From NCBI GenBank assembly GCA_039566865.1, contig CM076962.1, positions 8,736,743 through 8,800,742 of the forward strand: a stretch of 64,000 bases of DNA, written 5' to 3'. The stretch comes from Aurelia coerulea (Eukaryota; Cnidaria; Scyphozoa; Semaeostomeae; Ulmaridae). The notes under the pieces were generated by a model. It had not been told where the DNA came from, searched no databases, and saw nothing but the letters and a program-made list of their open reading frames with translations. The translations under genes were made by a program, and so were the position numbers. Numbering within the stretch: position 1 is the stretch's first letter; every line of letters begins with the position of its first letter. This document shows positions 12,021-22,729 of the stretch, in pieces.

Positions 12021-12162
12021 GACCATATGACCTATTGGACCAATATGACCCGGGAGTCATATTGGTCCAGACCAATATGACCCGGGAGTCATATTGGTCC
12101 AGACCAATATAGCCCTCAACAAAATTTGGGTCATATTGGTCCATAGAGGGTCATATTGGTCC
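12021..12162. repeat. palindromic tandem repeat of a GACCAATATGAC motif
   Basis: The motif GACCAATATGAC and its reverse complement GTCATATTGGTC alternate. Two nearly identical 32-bp units (GACCAATATGAC-CCGGGA-GTCATATTGGTC plus spacer) lie at about 12038-12101, each itself an inverted repeat. Further half-units follow at 12102-12112, 12128-12142 and 12149-12162. Confidence 0.85.
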
Positions 12163-13500
12163 GATCAGAAATGCTGAATACGAGGCTATCGAGCACATGA
12201 CAACAGGACCGGGAAACTAATTGACGTGAAAATAGTGAACAAGCGTGATATTATGAATGAAAACGTAAAGCGTGTGTGCATGCGTGTTTCATTTCTGCGC
12301 CAAAAATGAAATAAAAGTCACGAAGCAGAATTGTGGGCAGAGACTTGCAGAAAGAACACCATCAGCAAAGCTTTGAAAACTGGCCACTCATTATTAGATA
12401 CGGAGCAATATGAATAACAAAAATTCTTAGAGCGCACACCCCCATAATTGCCAAATAATGAAGTTCCCCCAGGCCTATTTTAGCCATTAGCGATTGGACA
12501 ACAAGTATGTGAAAATTTTATTGGTAGCAAGCGATCTTAACCAATTGTTTTTTGTGTGTTTTTACCTAATTTTTACGTGTTAGTGAGCCACCTTATCGCT
12601 GTTTCGTCATTTTGAAATTTTCGGTACTGAGCCACCTTAAGTGCAGATGAATCCACCTTAATCGTAAAATCTCCAGAGTGTATTTTACTATGATTTTGGC
12701 GTACCCATCAGGGCGCTTACGTTTCTAACAACATCACAGAACTGCGCAACGATAAGCATTCTTAATCAACCACGGCCCCAAACTCCTATTCCAGCCGTTT
12801 TAACTTTATGATACGAAACTGAATTATAACTTCATGCTTTTGAAAGAACTCAGAAATACCAAAATCAATTCCAAAACTACTATAAAACGAGTTTCAGCGC
12901 AAGTTTGCTCTCTTTCAGATGATACAAGTCCGTCAGAAGGAAAAAATACTGTCCTGCAAGTTTTTAATTGAATATACGAGGTAAAAAAACTAAAACAATA
13001 GTACCTCTGCAACACCTGAGAACGCCATAATTCCAAAAATTGCCTGCCAGTTTGAAAATAGAAACAATCAAAAAGTTTCTTCAGCATTCGTATTTTATTC
13101 ATTTTCTTTTTTGTTAACTTTCAATCAATTCAATCTGACAAGGTTGCATCATCGGAAAAACGGTGGATCCACGTTAAGGCCAAAATCAAATACCGTACAA
13201 AAGCACACTTGAACCTGCAGCTTGATTCCTATAAAATAACAACTGCTACCGGTCTATTATCTGATTAGAGGCCAAGATTTTATCTAATTATTTATTTTTT
13301 GGTAAACTGAAGCCTACGGAGAAGCATCAAAACGCTAGGAAAATTGAGTCAAAGAAAACTTTACAAAGATAAAAAACAAGGAAATGTAGTAGCACGTTGA
13401 AAAATTGAAAATTTTGAAACATTTCTTAAGAATTGCACACTTTATTTTATTTTATTTTTATTTATTTTTTTTTTGACTTTGGAAAACGACAGTAATCCAA
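12163..13500. other. no recognisable gene
   Basis: AT-rich non-coding sequence ending in a T/A-rich stretch at 13440-13480. No protein family, TIR pair or RNA gene recognised. Confidence 0.55.
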
Positions 13501-13646
13501 AAATAGGAGCCAGATAGAAATTTTCAATGTTCTACCATCTTATTCAACTGGAGAACCATCATTCACGTGAACAAAAGCAATCCAAGAACCAAATCTGGTG
13601 ACATTGTAGTTATCCGAATGGAATAAGCTTGAGCCTGAATTGAGAC

Positions 13647-14110
13647 TTGCGCCTTCTATTGCCGTTTTCAAGAAGAAGCCCCTTATCAATAATCGCCCCC
13701 CCCCATGCCAAACCTGTTTTTGGAATTCACGATCCAATAGGATTATCCTACGTTACACAACTTAACGTTGGTCTCAGCGAGTTAAATTTCCATAAATTCA
13801 AGCTTAATTTTAGGGATACCATAAACCCAATGTGCCCAACAAACGATGGCATTGAGGACACTGAGCACTTTTTGTTGCTCTGCCCTTCTTTTGATGTTTA
13901 ACGACAAAATTTCTCGCTGGAATTGTTGAATTATTACGACCATTTGTACAAATCACCAATCTTTCAAACGCTTCTTTGACGCATCTTTTATTGTATGGTG
14001 ATCAAGATCAAGACCTTTCTGATGAGTTGAACGGAAATCTACTCGAATTAACATGACGCTTCATCCACGAAACTGGTCGCTTTGATTAATTTATTGAGAC
14101 TACTGCTATG
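13647..14110 (+). pseudogene. LINE ORF2 C-terminal relic
   Basis: The frame from 13700 reads GLSYVTQLNVGLSELNFHKF and then CPTNDGIEDTEHFLLLCPSF, the Cys/His cluster near the end of many LINE ORF2 proteins. After a TAA at 13899-13901 and a frame change, the typical follow-on motifs LLLYGDQD and RFIHETGRFD appear at about 13985-14085. The RT itself is absent. A run of eight C at 13697-13704 precedes it. Confidence 0.65.
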
Positions 14111-14447
14111 TACTAAGCAACAACCAAGTCCTTTATCGTAAATAGCTCTTTCCTTTGTAAATGTTGTTTCACATCAGATGTCAGCCATTTTACTTTCCTA
14201 AATCAACAATTAAATGATTTGCACTCGTTACATCTTTCAACCCATTGAAGCCCTGACCTGATATCTTATATGAGACAGAATCTATTATAGTATCCATTAA
14301 TCTTTAATTGTTTCGTAATGTGTATGTATACAGTTTAACTGTTCATGTTTTTATATATTGGCCATGGGCTGGTCATTGTATTTCGCTCCCCATTGTATTG
14401 TACCTGTAGTGTTGTATAGTAATTTAGATAGGTATAGTAAAATGTAA
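14111..14447. other. probable LINE 3' flank, no gene
   Basis: AT-rich sequence after the LINE relic, perhaps its 3' UTR. Nothing else seen. Confidence 0.4.
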
Positions 14448-15149
14448 AGCCTCGGTCAAACGTGCCGAACATTTCACCGAACAATCTTCAACATTGATGT
14501 TCTGAGAAAGCTCGGTTCGTTTGACCGCTTTGTTCGGTGATCAAAATCTTGTTCGACAATGTACGATGTTGTTTGATGGAGTTGTAAAACTTCACCGAAC
14601 TGTTCTATTGTTGTCAATGTTCGACGAAATGTTGTATGCGTTTGACCACCTGGCCAAGCATTTCATCGAACAATCTCATTCATTTTGCATCTACGGATGC
14701 GTACTATCAAGCTTTTGCGCGCCAAAAAAGTCATCTGGTCCAAATCTTGCCAGGTGAAGATTGAATTTAGAATAATGGACGTGGAAACATTTTTAGAGGA
14801 AGGTGGAAGAAACCAAGCTGATGATGTGGACTTCAGTAAAACGGAGGGAGAAGAATTTGTGCAGATGATAAGCGAAAGTGTTGATGATACGGGCCTAGGC
14901 CAATGCCAAGAAGAGTCAGATGAAGATGATGATAATCATTTTCCTCACGACAACATGTTATGAAATTGGGCGCGCCTTTGGTGTGCCTCGTTCTGTCTAC
15001 TGTACCCTTGCGATGGCGCAATCGGGCATGTCAAAATGTTTGATGAAATGTTAGTTGCATTTGACTACCCTTCAATCGAACATTGAAGAGTTTTGGTTTT
15101 TGTTTCGTTTCAATGTTCGGTGAAATGTTCGGCACGTTTGACCGAGGCT
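14448..15149. mobile_element. TIR element with TAA duplication (PIF/Harbinger-like MITE)
   Basis: A 702-bp element with perfect inverted ends of about 35 bp. It starts AGCCTCGGTCAAACGTGCCG, and the same sequence in reverse complement closes it at 15149. It is flanked by a 3-bp TAA (14445-14447, 15150-15152). 3-bp TWA duplications fit PIF/Harbinger. Internal degenerate copies of the end (for example TTTGACCACCTGGCCAAGCA near 14640) suggest sub-terminal repeats. An acidic open frame inside (MDVETFLEEGG... at 14775-14963) has no recognised homology. Confidence 0.8.
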
Positions 15150-15898
15150 TAAGACTACCCTCACATGAGCAAACTCAAACCGGTCTGAGTTTCAAATCAG
15201 TTTGAAACTCATTTCAGTCTGCGGTCTAAGCATTTGGAGTGCTCACATGACGCAGGCGAAATGAAACTCAGATCGACCTAAAATTCATTTCGGTTTCTCA
15301 GGTCGGTTTGAGTTTTCAGGTCGACCTGAAATTTTTCATGTAAGCAGAAACTTTTTTCATTTCGGGGCGAAATGAATTTTCAAAACAAATGTGAATGACA
15401 TTCCTTGCGTTCCTTTGGCAATCAAAACAATCAAGACAAATCTTCTACAATGCAATCATAATTGTTTTGAATGACAGTGGAATGCGCGCATTGTTCGTAT
15501 TCAGGAAATGTTTGTTAAATGCGCATGTGCAGAGAAGAGGCCTAAAACACTTGATAAAATCGTTAGGACTCTCCTCACGCAGAACAATACTCACAGGCGT
15601 TTCACCTCTCTCAAGAGTTATAAGACATAGATTCTAAAACAAATACTAAAGATTTTCAATCCCATGGCAATAAATGTGCAGAGGATATCTCTCACCCGTG
15701 AGAAATTGCATTTTCTCTGTTGTTCTGAGCGAGGAGTCCTTTATGATTTGATCAAATATTTTAGGCCTTTTTCAGTCATTTTGCAACCATTAAGTTTTTC
15801 TAAATTTGAATTTACTAATTTTTCCAGTGCTCGTAAGAAGGCAAGAACAAATCACAAAAATACTTCAATCTTTTGGCTGTCAAACAAATATTGATTCA
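15150..15898. other. short inverted-repeat cluster, otherwise no gene
   Basis: 15170-15340 is full of degenerate inverted copies of GGTTTGAGTTTC/GAAACTCA (for example GAGTTTCAAATCAGTTTGAAA), which may be an old MITE. The rest up to the BEL LTR holds nothing I recognise. Confidence 0.4.
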
Positions 15899-16412
15899 TG
15901 AAAATGACAAAAAATTGTTTTTAATTCAATTATGTAACTGTGTCCTGTGACCCGTGATATTGCGTAACTTGTTTGTACTGATTGGATCGTTTCCTGTATT
16001 GTATAGTCTTTTGTGCTACGTCCGTCTTTTGAAAGAGCCTTTTGTGTATTCGTGTATTCATTTATATTCTTTTGTAGAATTAGGCGCGGCGAAGCGAAGC
16101 GTGGTCGAGGGGACTTGAGCTTGTTTATTTTGATGGTTATTTATGGACATCGCGTGAGGAACGCTATTTTTTGAACGCTGATCTAATGGACACTAATGTA
16201 TTCCAGTAAGTAGTATTATCGGGTTATTTTCATCGCTTTACAAAGCTTCGTTTATAGTATTAGTTTCGTTCTGTTTTGTCTGTTTTGTTACATGTCTGTT
16301 TGTTTGGGTTTAATTTGTTTTCGTTTTATTTTAGCAAATCGTAGCATCAAAGAATACCTAATAAAAATGCTGATTTTACAAACTTTGGAATTTGATTATT
16401 TCGGCTGCTACA
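15899..16412 (+). repeat. 5' LTR of the BEL/Pao element
   Basis: 514 bp from TGAAAATGAC to GGCTGCTACA. It contains an AATAAA polyadenylation signal at 16360-16365. It contains no long ORF. Confidence 0.95.
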
Positions 16413-16417
16413 TTTAG

Positions 16418-16432
16418 TGGAATACAAGTCAC
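16418..16432 (+). promoter_or_regulatory. candidate primer binding site
   Basis: A TGG five bases after the 5' LTR, followed by AATACAAGTCAC, would pair with a tRNA 3' CCA end. The primer tRNA was not identified. Confidence 0.4.
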
Positions 16433-16453
16433 TTCAGCGTATTCAGTTTGATT

Positions 16454-19400
16454 ATGGAGGAGAATTCCTCGGATAAATTTGTTGAGCCCTTTGAAGGATT
16501 GGTAAGAAACAGTACGGAATTGAGCACAAACAGAGATTTGGATAAAGATACGGTCACGGATATTCGCGATGAATTTCAAAGCAATATGGAGGCTCCGAAT
16601 TTGTTTGGTATTGGGGGTGACAGACCCAAACGCGTTGTATCATTAACGGAGAAAGGGAAGTCGTATGCCCGCGACCTTCAATTTGGAAATCGAAAATTTT
16701 TATATCGTAACTTACAGAAGCAGATGAAATTGATTACGTCATCATTAAATTCGAGTGTCAGGATAGAGGTTATTCGATGTGAATTGTCGAAATTAGATGA
16801 GATATTTTGCAATTTGATGGCTGTTCAAGAAAATTATATTGGGTTAGTGGACAACTGCGATCAACATGATATTGAAACCCGATGGTTTGAAAAAGTTGAT
16901 AAGGAGGTCGTGGATTTTAAAACAGATATTCATAATTATTTGTCTCAAGCTAAGAATTTAGAAGATAATAACAGCGTTATGTCATCAAGTTCAAAGAGCT
17001 CAAGAGGGTCGTCGCGAAAGTCTGGTTCGTCAGTTCGTGAACGTGCAACTGAAGAAAAGGCACGTTTAGCAGAGTTACTTGCAGAATCAGAATTTCTGGA
17101 AGAAAGGAGAGCTGCAGAAATTGCCTCTGAAAAGGTTCGCATGAAGCAAGAAATAGCAAAAGCAGAAGCTAGAGTCAAGGTTTTTGAGGAGTTTGAGGAT
17201 TCTGTCAGCTGTAAGAAATCGGTTACAGAAGATTTGCCAGATCAAAATATTATATTTCAGCAGAAGGAAAAGGTTCCGCATTCATATGTCAAAGACTGGA
17301 TTACCCAAAAGAGAGATGGCACCAATTATCCTCGTCTTCTGCAGAGAGAAAGAATCGAGCCCCCTCGAGTGCACCTTGGAAATTTGTCTCAACAACAACA
17401 ACCACAACATGCAGTTTCTTTTGATATTGGAAGACCTGATCAACGTTCAGAACCTTGTATTCCCAAGATGCGTAAAGAAGAGATTTCTCAACAAGCTAGA
17501 GCACGATTGCCTCAACAACCAAATGTAAGGGTAAAATCTATCAATGGGCCAAGAGAAGACACAGTGAGCACTGATGAAAGCACTCTACATGCTGCACTGT
17601 ATGCGTTATTCAACCAGCAAAATGCTCCGAATGTGGACATTGATGTTTTTAGTGGGGATCCCATGGAATATCAATACTTTATGGCAACATTTCGTGAGGT
17701 TGTTGAGAAGAAAATTGTGGATCCAATGGGAAGACTGACCAGATTAATCAAGTATACGTCAGGTGAAGCGAAAGAACTAATCAGACATTGTATTCAGTTG
17801 CCGCCAAGTATTTGTTATAAGGAAGCAAAAGCATTATTAACAAAGGAATATGGGGATTCGTATAGAGTTTCTGCTGCGTACATGCAGGAGCTACGGAGAT
17901 GGCCACAAATCAAATATGCTGATGCACTGGCATTTAGAACTTTCTATAGATTTCTGGTTAAATGCCAAAGCAGTATGAAATCTGGCCCCAATTTACAAGT
18001 ATTAAACACACCAGAAATTCTGCAAGTTCTCCAGTCAAAACTTCCTGGTAATCTACAAGAAAGATGGAATCGAAAAGCTTTTGGTATCAAAAGAGACGAA
18101 TTGAGAGCAGCTGTATTCTCAGACTTTGTTAGCCTAATCGAAGAAGAAATGAGGCTGGTCAATGACCCATTGTATTCAAGAGAAGCTTTGTCCGAAGTAC
18201 AAAGCCCCTTCAAAGACAGATTTAGAAGAGAAATGCCAAAAGATACGAAGATGAGTGTTTACAGTACAGAGATGTCCTCAGCAGAGACGAATAGAGTTTA
18301 TGAATCTAAATCAAGTTGCCCATCATGTGAAGGATTGCATGATTTGGACAGATGCTCAGATTATCTAAAGCTTGATGTGAAAGAAAGAAGCAAGTTTCTT
18401 TATGTGAAAAGATTATGCTATGCATGCTATAAGCCTACATCCCCAACCCATGTGTCGAAGAGTTGCAATCAACGAAGAACGTGTAATATTTGTGCTGGAT
18501 CTCATCCAACTGGTTTACATGGATTTAAATTTGCAAAGAGATCTGAGAGTAATGAAACAAAACGAGATGATGTGGTCTGTAATTTAACTTTTCTCGATGC
18601 TCAAGTCATAAGTTTATCGGTGATCCCAGTGAAACTTGGTGTCAAAGGTGGGAACCAAGAATTGGTAGTATATGCTATGCTTGACAATTGCAGTCAGGGA
18701 ACTTTCATACACGAGGATATATTAGATGCATTGAAGGTGAAAGGCGTGAAGACCACAGTAACTGTGAAGACCATGACTGGTGAAGATACAGAAGGATCAG
18801 TTTGTCTCGATAATTTGACTGTGTCTGGTTTGGGCCCTGCAGACAGAGAGACGATCTCATTGCCAAAAACCTACAGCAGAAGAGGACTTCCGATTCAAAG
18901 AGATGATATACCAACACCCGATGAATTACGTCATTGGCCCCACCTGAGAGAAATCACGAAAGATGTGCACAAAGAAGATTCTGAAATTCCTATTGGTTTG
19001 TTGATTGGTGCAAATTGCCCATTAGCGTTAGAACCACATGAAATAATTCCTAGTCAAGATGGTGGCCCTTACGCTTTCAGATCCTGCCTTGGCTGGTGCA
19101 TTTCAGGCCCAACCATTAAATGCGCTGAGAATGGAAAAGCAGTTAGATGCAATCGAATCACAGTCACTGATGCTGGTTCCGCAAAGATTGCTGACCATCA
19201 TTTTGTTGTAGAAGATACAGTAAAGGATGTCACAACGAATGAACTGTTAAAAAAGATGTATCATACGGATTTCAGTGAAACCAAGCTCGATGATGGCAAA
19301 TTAGACCTTTCACAAGAAGACAAGAAATTCTTAAAAATGATGAAAGAACAGAGTATCAAAGCACATGGTCATTATGTGCTACCATTGCCATTTCGTAACC

Positions 19401-22400
19401 CAAATGTTTTCATGCCAAATAACAAAGAACAAGCAATGAAAAGAGCAGTGTGGACAAAAAGAAGGTTACAGAAAGATCCCAAGTTTTACAGTGATTACGT
19501 CAAGTTTATGAATGATATCATTAGTAAAGGATATGCAAAGAAAGTAGAAGAGAATTGTGATATTCCTGGAAAGCAGTGGTACATTCCTCATCACGGAGTA
19601 TATCACCCAAAGAAACCAGAGAAGATTAGAGTCGTATTCGACTGCAGCACGCAATACAAAGGAACTTGTTTGAATAAAGAGCTCCTACAAGGTCCGGATC
19701 TGACGAATCAGTTGGTGGGAGTGCTTCTTCGCTTCAGGAAAGAGTTAATTGCCTTTACTGGTGACATTGAAGCTATGTTTTATCAAGTTCGCGTTCCTGA
19801 AGATCAGCGGTCTTATTTGCGATTTCTTTGGTGGCCAGAAGGAAACCTGGAAGCAGAGCCTATCGATTATGAAATGTGTGTACATCTCTTTGGCGGGATT
19901 TCATCACCAAGTTGCTCGAATTTCGCACTCAGGAGAACAGCGGATGATTCAGAGGAAGAATTTGGAAGTGAAGCTGCAATGACTTTGAAAAGAAATTTCT
20001 ATGTTGATGACATGTTAAAATCGAAGGAATGCAGCTCATCTTCAATTGCACTGATATCAAATATACGTAAGATGTGTGCTTCGGGTGGTTTTAATCTCAC
20101 AAAGTTTGCCTCTAACGATAAAGAAGTGTTGGAATCTATTCCACAAGAAGAAAGATCAAAAGAAGTAAAGAAATGTGATTTAGCTGTGGACAATTTACCT
20201 GCTGAGCGAGCACTGGGTGTATATTGGTGTGTAGAGAACGATACACTTGGATTTCGCATTGAGCTGAGAGATAAACCGTTGACAAGAAGAGGTGTATTGT
20301 CATCTATAAGCTCCATTTATGATCCACTTGGTTTGGCTGCCCCGTTTTTGTTACAAGGGAGGAAAATACTACAAGAACTTTGCAGTGACAAAAAGGAGTG
20401 GGATGATGACTTATCAGAAGAGCAGAAAAACATGTGGTTAAAATGGAGGCAGGAGCTTCCTCTCCTTGAAGAAATAGAGGTGGAACGCTGCTACAAGCCA
20501 AAGCATTTCGGTGAGGTCGTCTCAGCAACACTTCATAATTTTTCAGATGCATCGCAAGAAGGTTATGGTCAGGCAAGCTATTTACGTCTTATTGATGTCA
20601 AAGGAAATATCAACTGTTCTTTGGTCATGGGTAAATCTCGTGTTCCACCATTGAAGCAAACGACGATTCCAAGACTGGAACTTACAGCCGCATCAGTATC
20701 CGTAAAAGTTGGCGCTATGCTGAGAAGAGAACTTGACATGGAAGATCTGAAACAGACATTTTGGACAGATAGCCAGATTGTACTTGGTTACATTGCAAAT
20801 GAAACAAGGAGATTCAGGACATTTGTCGCAAACCGGGTTCAAATAATCAGAGATCATTCAGAAATAGAAGAATGGAGGTATGTTGACACGAAGCAAAATC
20901 CAGCTGATGATGCATCCCATGGCATTCGTGCAAGTAACAATGCAAAGAATTCACGTTGGTTCAGAGGACCAGAATTTTTGTGGAAATCAGAGAACGAATG
21001 GCCAAGAGAAAAGGCAATACCTTTGCCAAAGGGAGACGATCCAGAGTTAAGGAAGATTGTCAAAGTAAATAGCACTGCAGTTGCCAAGAATGACAGTCTC
21101 CTAATTGATCTAGAGAATCGATATTCTGATTGGGTACGCATGAAGCGAGTTGTTGCCCTTCTGCTTAGATTCATTTCAAATTGTAAAAGAAAGATAAAGA
21201 ATAGAGAAGAGAAGGTTGTTTTAACAAAGTTCAATAATGAAGACGCACTGCTCACTGTCGAGGATGTACAGACAGCAGAAAATAAGATCATCAGATTAGC
21301 ACAAGAGGCAGCATTTAAAGTCGAGCTGAAAGAATTAAAGAAACTTCCAATGAATGGTGAAATCTCACGTGTTAAAAGAAGAAATCTCAAGAAATCGAGC
21401 TCTTTGTTCAAATTGGATCCTTTTCTTGATGAAAATGGAATTGTCAGAGTAGGTGGAAGAATGAAGAAGTCTTCTTTTGACGAAGAATGCAAGCACCCCA
21501 TCTTACTGCCAAAGAAAGGGAGAGTTACTGAATTAGTAATTGACTGGTGTCATCGAACAACACAGCATGCAGGAAGAGGGATGACGCTGAATGAAATTCG
21601 GTCAATTGGATATTGGATAATCAATGTGAACTCTAGGGTTCGACAATTCATTTCAAGATGTGTTAGATGCCGCTTTCTCCGAGGAAAGTCAGGTGAGCAG
21701 AAGATGGCAGATCTTCCCGAGGAGCGAGTGAAGGAAGCACCACCTTTCACATACTGTGGAGTTGATTTGTTTGGTCCATTTGTCATCAAAGAAAGAAGAA
21801 AGGAATTGAAACGATATGGAGTTTTGTTCACATGTTTTGGAAGTCGAGCGATTCATATTGAAACAACAAACTCGTTGGATACTGACTCTTTTATTCAAGC
21901 TTTACGCAGATTTATGGCAAGAAGAGGCAGTGTACGTCAAATCTACTCCGACAATGGCACTAATTTCGTTGGTACAGTCAATGAGCTTCAGAAAGAGTTT
22001 GAGAAAATGGACCATAGTAAGATTGGTCGCTTTGCCCACAGTCAGAACACTGATTGGATTTTATGGAAAAGGAACGTCCCTGCAGCAAGTCACATGGGAG
22101 GACTCTGGGAGCGTCAGATCCGTTCTGTTAGAGCCATACTGTCATCTCTACTGAAGAATCAAGGACATGCTCTTGATGACGAATCTTTGAGAACATTGCT
22201 AACTGAATCTGAAGCGATAGTGAATTCGCGTCCTCTCACAGTAGAGACACTGAGTGATCCACACAGCGTCAGACCACTTACACCAAATCATTTGCTGACG
22301 ATGAAATCTAAAGTTATCATGCCACCTCCAGGTGTGTTCCAGAAAGCTGACTTATATTGCCGAAGAAGATGGAGAAGAGTGCAACACCTTTTGAATGAAT

Positions 22401-22690
22401 TTTGGTCGAGGTGGAAAAAGGAGTATCTGATGTTGTTGCAACCAAGGCAAAAATGGACAGAACCCAGAAGGAACTTTCAGGTTGGAGATGTGGTTTTATT
22501 GAAAGAAAGTAGTGACAGAAATGATTGGCCAATGGGGAAAGTTATAGCTGCAAATGTTGATCGTAATGGATTTGTGCGGAGTGTAACATTATTGCTGACC
22601 AGAAGAGATGACAATGACACAAGACATCGTACACTTGATAGACCTGTGAACAAAATAGTGCTGCTGCTTGAATCAGAAGAGATTGACTGA
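16454..22690 (+). CDS. BEL/Pao Gag-Pol polyprotein
   Basis: An uninterrupted 2078-residue polyprotein from ATG 16454 to TGA 22688-22690. In order by approximate residue: a coiled-coil, charged N-terminal region (1-270); a DUF1759-type gag domain (around 380-540, FSGDPMEYQYFMATF); Cys/His zinc knuckles (620-690, CPSCEGLHDLDRC and CNICAGSHPTGLHG); a retropepsin-like protease (around 742, MLDNCSQGTFI, where the usual D-S/T-G reads D-N-C-S); reverse transcriptase (about 1050-1190, VVFDCST, FTGDIEAMFYQV, catalytic YVDD near 1181); RNase H (around 1360, NFSDASQEGYG); integrase with HHCC finger (about 1697-1730), the DDE residues at about 1769 (GVDLFG), 1832 (SDNGTNF) and 1881 (GLWERQ); and a DUF5641-type C-terminal domain (about 1970-2060). 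No inactivating change was seen. Confidence 0.97.
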   Translation: MEENSSDKFVEPFEGLVRNSTELSTNRDLDKDTVTDIRDEFQSNMEAPNLFGIGGDRPKRVVSLTEKGKSYARDLQFGNRKFLYRNLQKQMKLITSSLNSSVRIEVIRCELSKLDEIFCNLMAVQENYIGLVDNCDQHDIETRWFEKVDKEVVDFKTDIHNYLSQAKNLEDNNSVMSSSSKSSRGSSRKSGSSVRERATEEKARLAELLAESEFLEERRAAEIASEKVRMKQEIAKAEARVKVFEEFEDSVSCKKSVTEDLPDQNIIFQQKEKVPHSYVKDWITQKRDGTNYPRLLQRERIEPPRVHLGNLSQQQQPQHAVSFDIGRPDQRSEPCIPKMRKEEISQQARARLPQQPNVRVKSINGPREDTVSTDESTLHAALYALFNQQNAPNVDIDVFSGDPMEYQYFMATFREVVEKKIVDPMGRLTRLIKYTSGEAKELIRHCIQLPPSICYKEAKALLTKEYGDSYRVSAAYMQELRRWPQIKYADALAFRTFYRFLVKCQSSMKSGPNLQVLNTPEILQVLQSKLPGNLQERWNRKAFGIKRDELRAAVFSDFVSLIEEEMRLVNDPLYSREALSEVQSPFKDRFRREMPKDTKMSVYSTEMSSAETNRVYESKSSCPSCEGLHDLDRCSDYLKLDVKERSKFLYVKRLCYACYKPTSPTHVSKSCNQRRTCNICAGSHPTGLHGFKFAKRSESNETKRDDVVCNLTFLDAQVISLSVIPVKLGVKGGNQELVVYAMLDNCSQGTFIHEDILDALKVKGVKTTVTVKTMTGEDTEGSVCLDNLTVSGLGPADRETISLPKTYSRRGLPIQRDDIPTPDELRHWPHLREITKDVHKEDSEIPIGLLIGANCPLALEPHEIIPSQDGGPYAFRSCLGWCISGPTIKCAENGKAVRCNRITVTDAGSAKIADHHFVVEDTVKDVTTNELLKKMYHTDFSETKLDDGKLDLSQEDKKFLKMMKEQSIKAHGHYVLPLPFRNPNVFMPNNKEQAMKRAVWTKRRLQKDPKFYSDYVKFMNDIISKGYAKKVEENCDIPGKQWYIPHHGVYHPKKPEKIRVVFDCSTQYKGTCLNKELLQGPDLTNQLVGVLLRFRKELIAFTGDIEAMFYQVRVPEDQRSYLRFLWWPEGNLEAEPIDYEMCVHLFGGISSPSCSNFALRRTADDSEEEFGSEAAMTLKRNFYVDDMLKSKECSSSSIALISNIRKMCASGGFNLTKFASNDKEVLESIPQEERSKEVKKCDLAVDNLPAERALGVYWCVENDTLGFRIELRDKPLTRRGVLSSISSIYDPLGLAAPFLLQGRKILQELCSDKKEWDDDLSEEQKNMWLKWRQELPLLEEIEVERCYKPKHFGEVVSATLHNFSDASQEGYGQASYLRLIDVKGNINCSLVMGKSRVPPLKQTTIPRLELTAASVSVKVGAMLRRELDMEDLKQTFWTDSQIVLGYIANETRRFRTFVANRVQIIRDHSEIEEWRYVDTKQNPADDASHGIRASNNAKNSRWFRGPEFLWKSENEWPREKAIPLPKGDDPELRKIVKVNSTAVAKNDSLLIDLENRYSDWVRMKRVVALLLRFISNCKRKIKNREEKVVLTKFNNEDALLTVEDVQTAENKIIRLAQEAAFKVELKELKKLPMNGEISRVKRRNLKKSSSLFKLDPFLDENGIVRVGGRMKKSSFDEECKHPILLPKKGRVTELVIDWCHRTTQHAGRGMTLNEIRSIGYWIINVNSRVRQFISRCVRCRFLRGKSGEQKMADLPEERVKEAPPFTYCGVDLFGPFVIKERRKELKRYGVLFTCFGSRAIHIETTNSLDTDSFIQALRRFMARRGSVRQIYSDNGTNFVGTVNELQKEFEKMDHSKIGRFAHSQNTDWILWKRNVPAASHMGGLWERQIRSVRAILSSLLKNQGHALDDESLRTLLTESEAIVNSRPLTVETLSDPHSVRPLTPNHLLTMKSKVIMPPPGVFQKADLYCRRRWRRVQHLLNEFWSRWKKEYLMLLQPRQKWTEPRRNFQVGDVVLLKESSDRNDWPMGKVIAANVDRNGFVRSVTLLLTRRDDNDTRHRTLDRPVNKIVLLLESEEID

Positions 22691-22716
22691 AGAAGAATCA
22701 AGATATTATATATCTT

Positions 22717-22729
22717 GAAGGGAGGAAGA
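22717..22729 (+). promoter_or_regulatory. polypurine tract
   Basis: GAAGGGAGGAAGA lies immediately before the 3' LTR, the expected position for priming plus-strand DNA synthesis. Confidence 0.85.

Noticed and set aside
12021..12162. Possible CRISPR-like array
   Set aside because: Units are palindromic, adjacent and without unique spacers of constant length. Eukaryotic context.
20854..21501. 215-codon minus-strand frame inside the BEL element
   Set aside because: Antisense shadow of the integrase-proximal polyprotein region.
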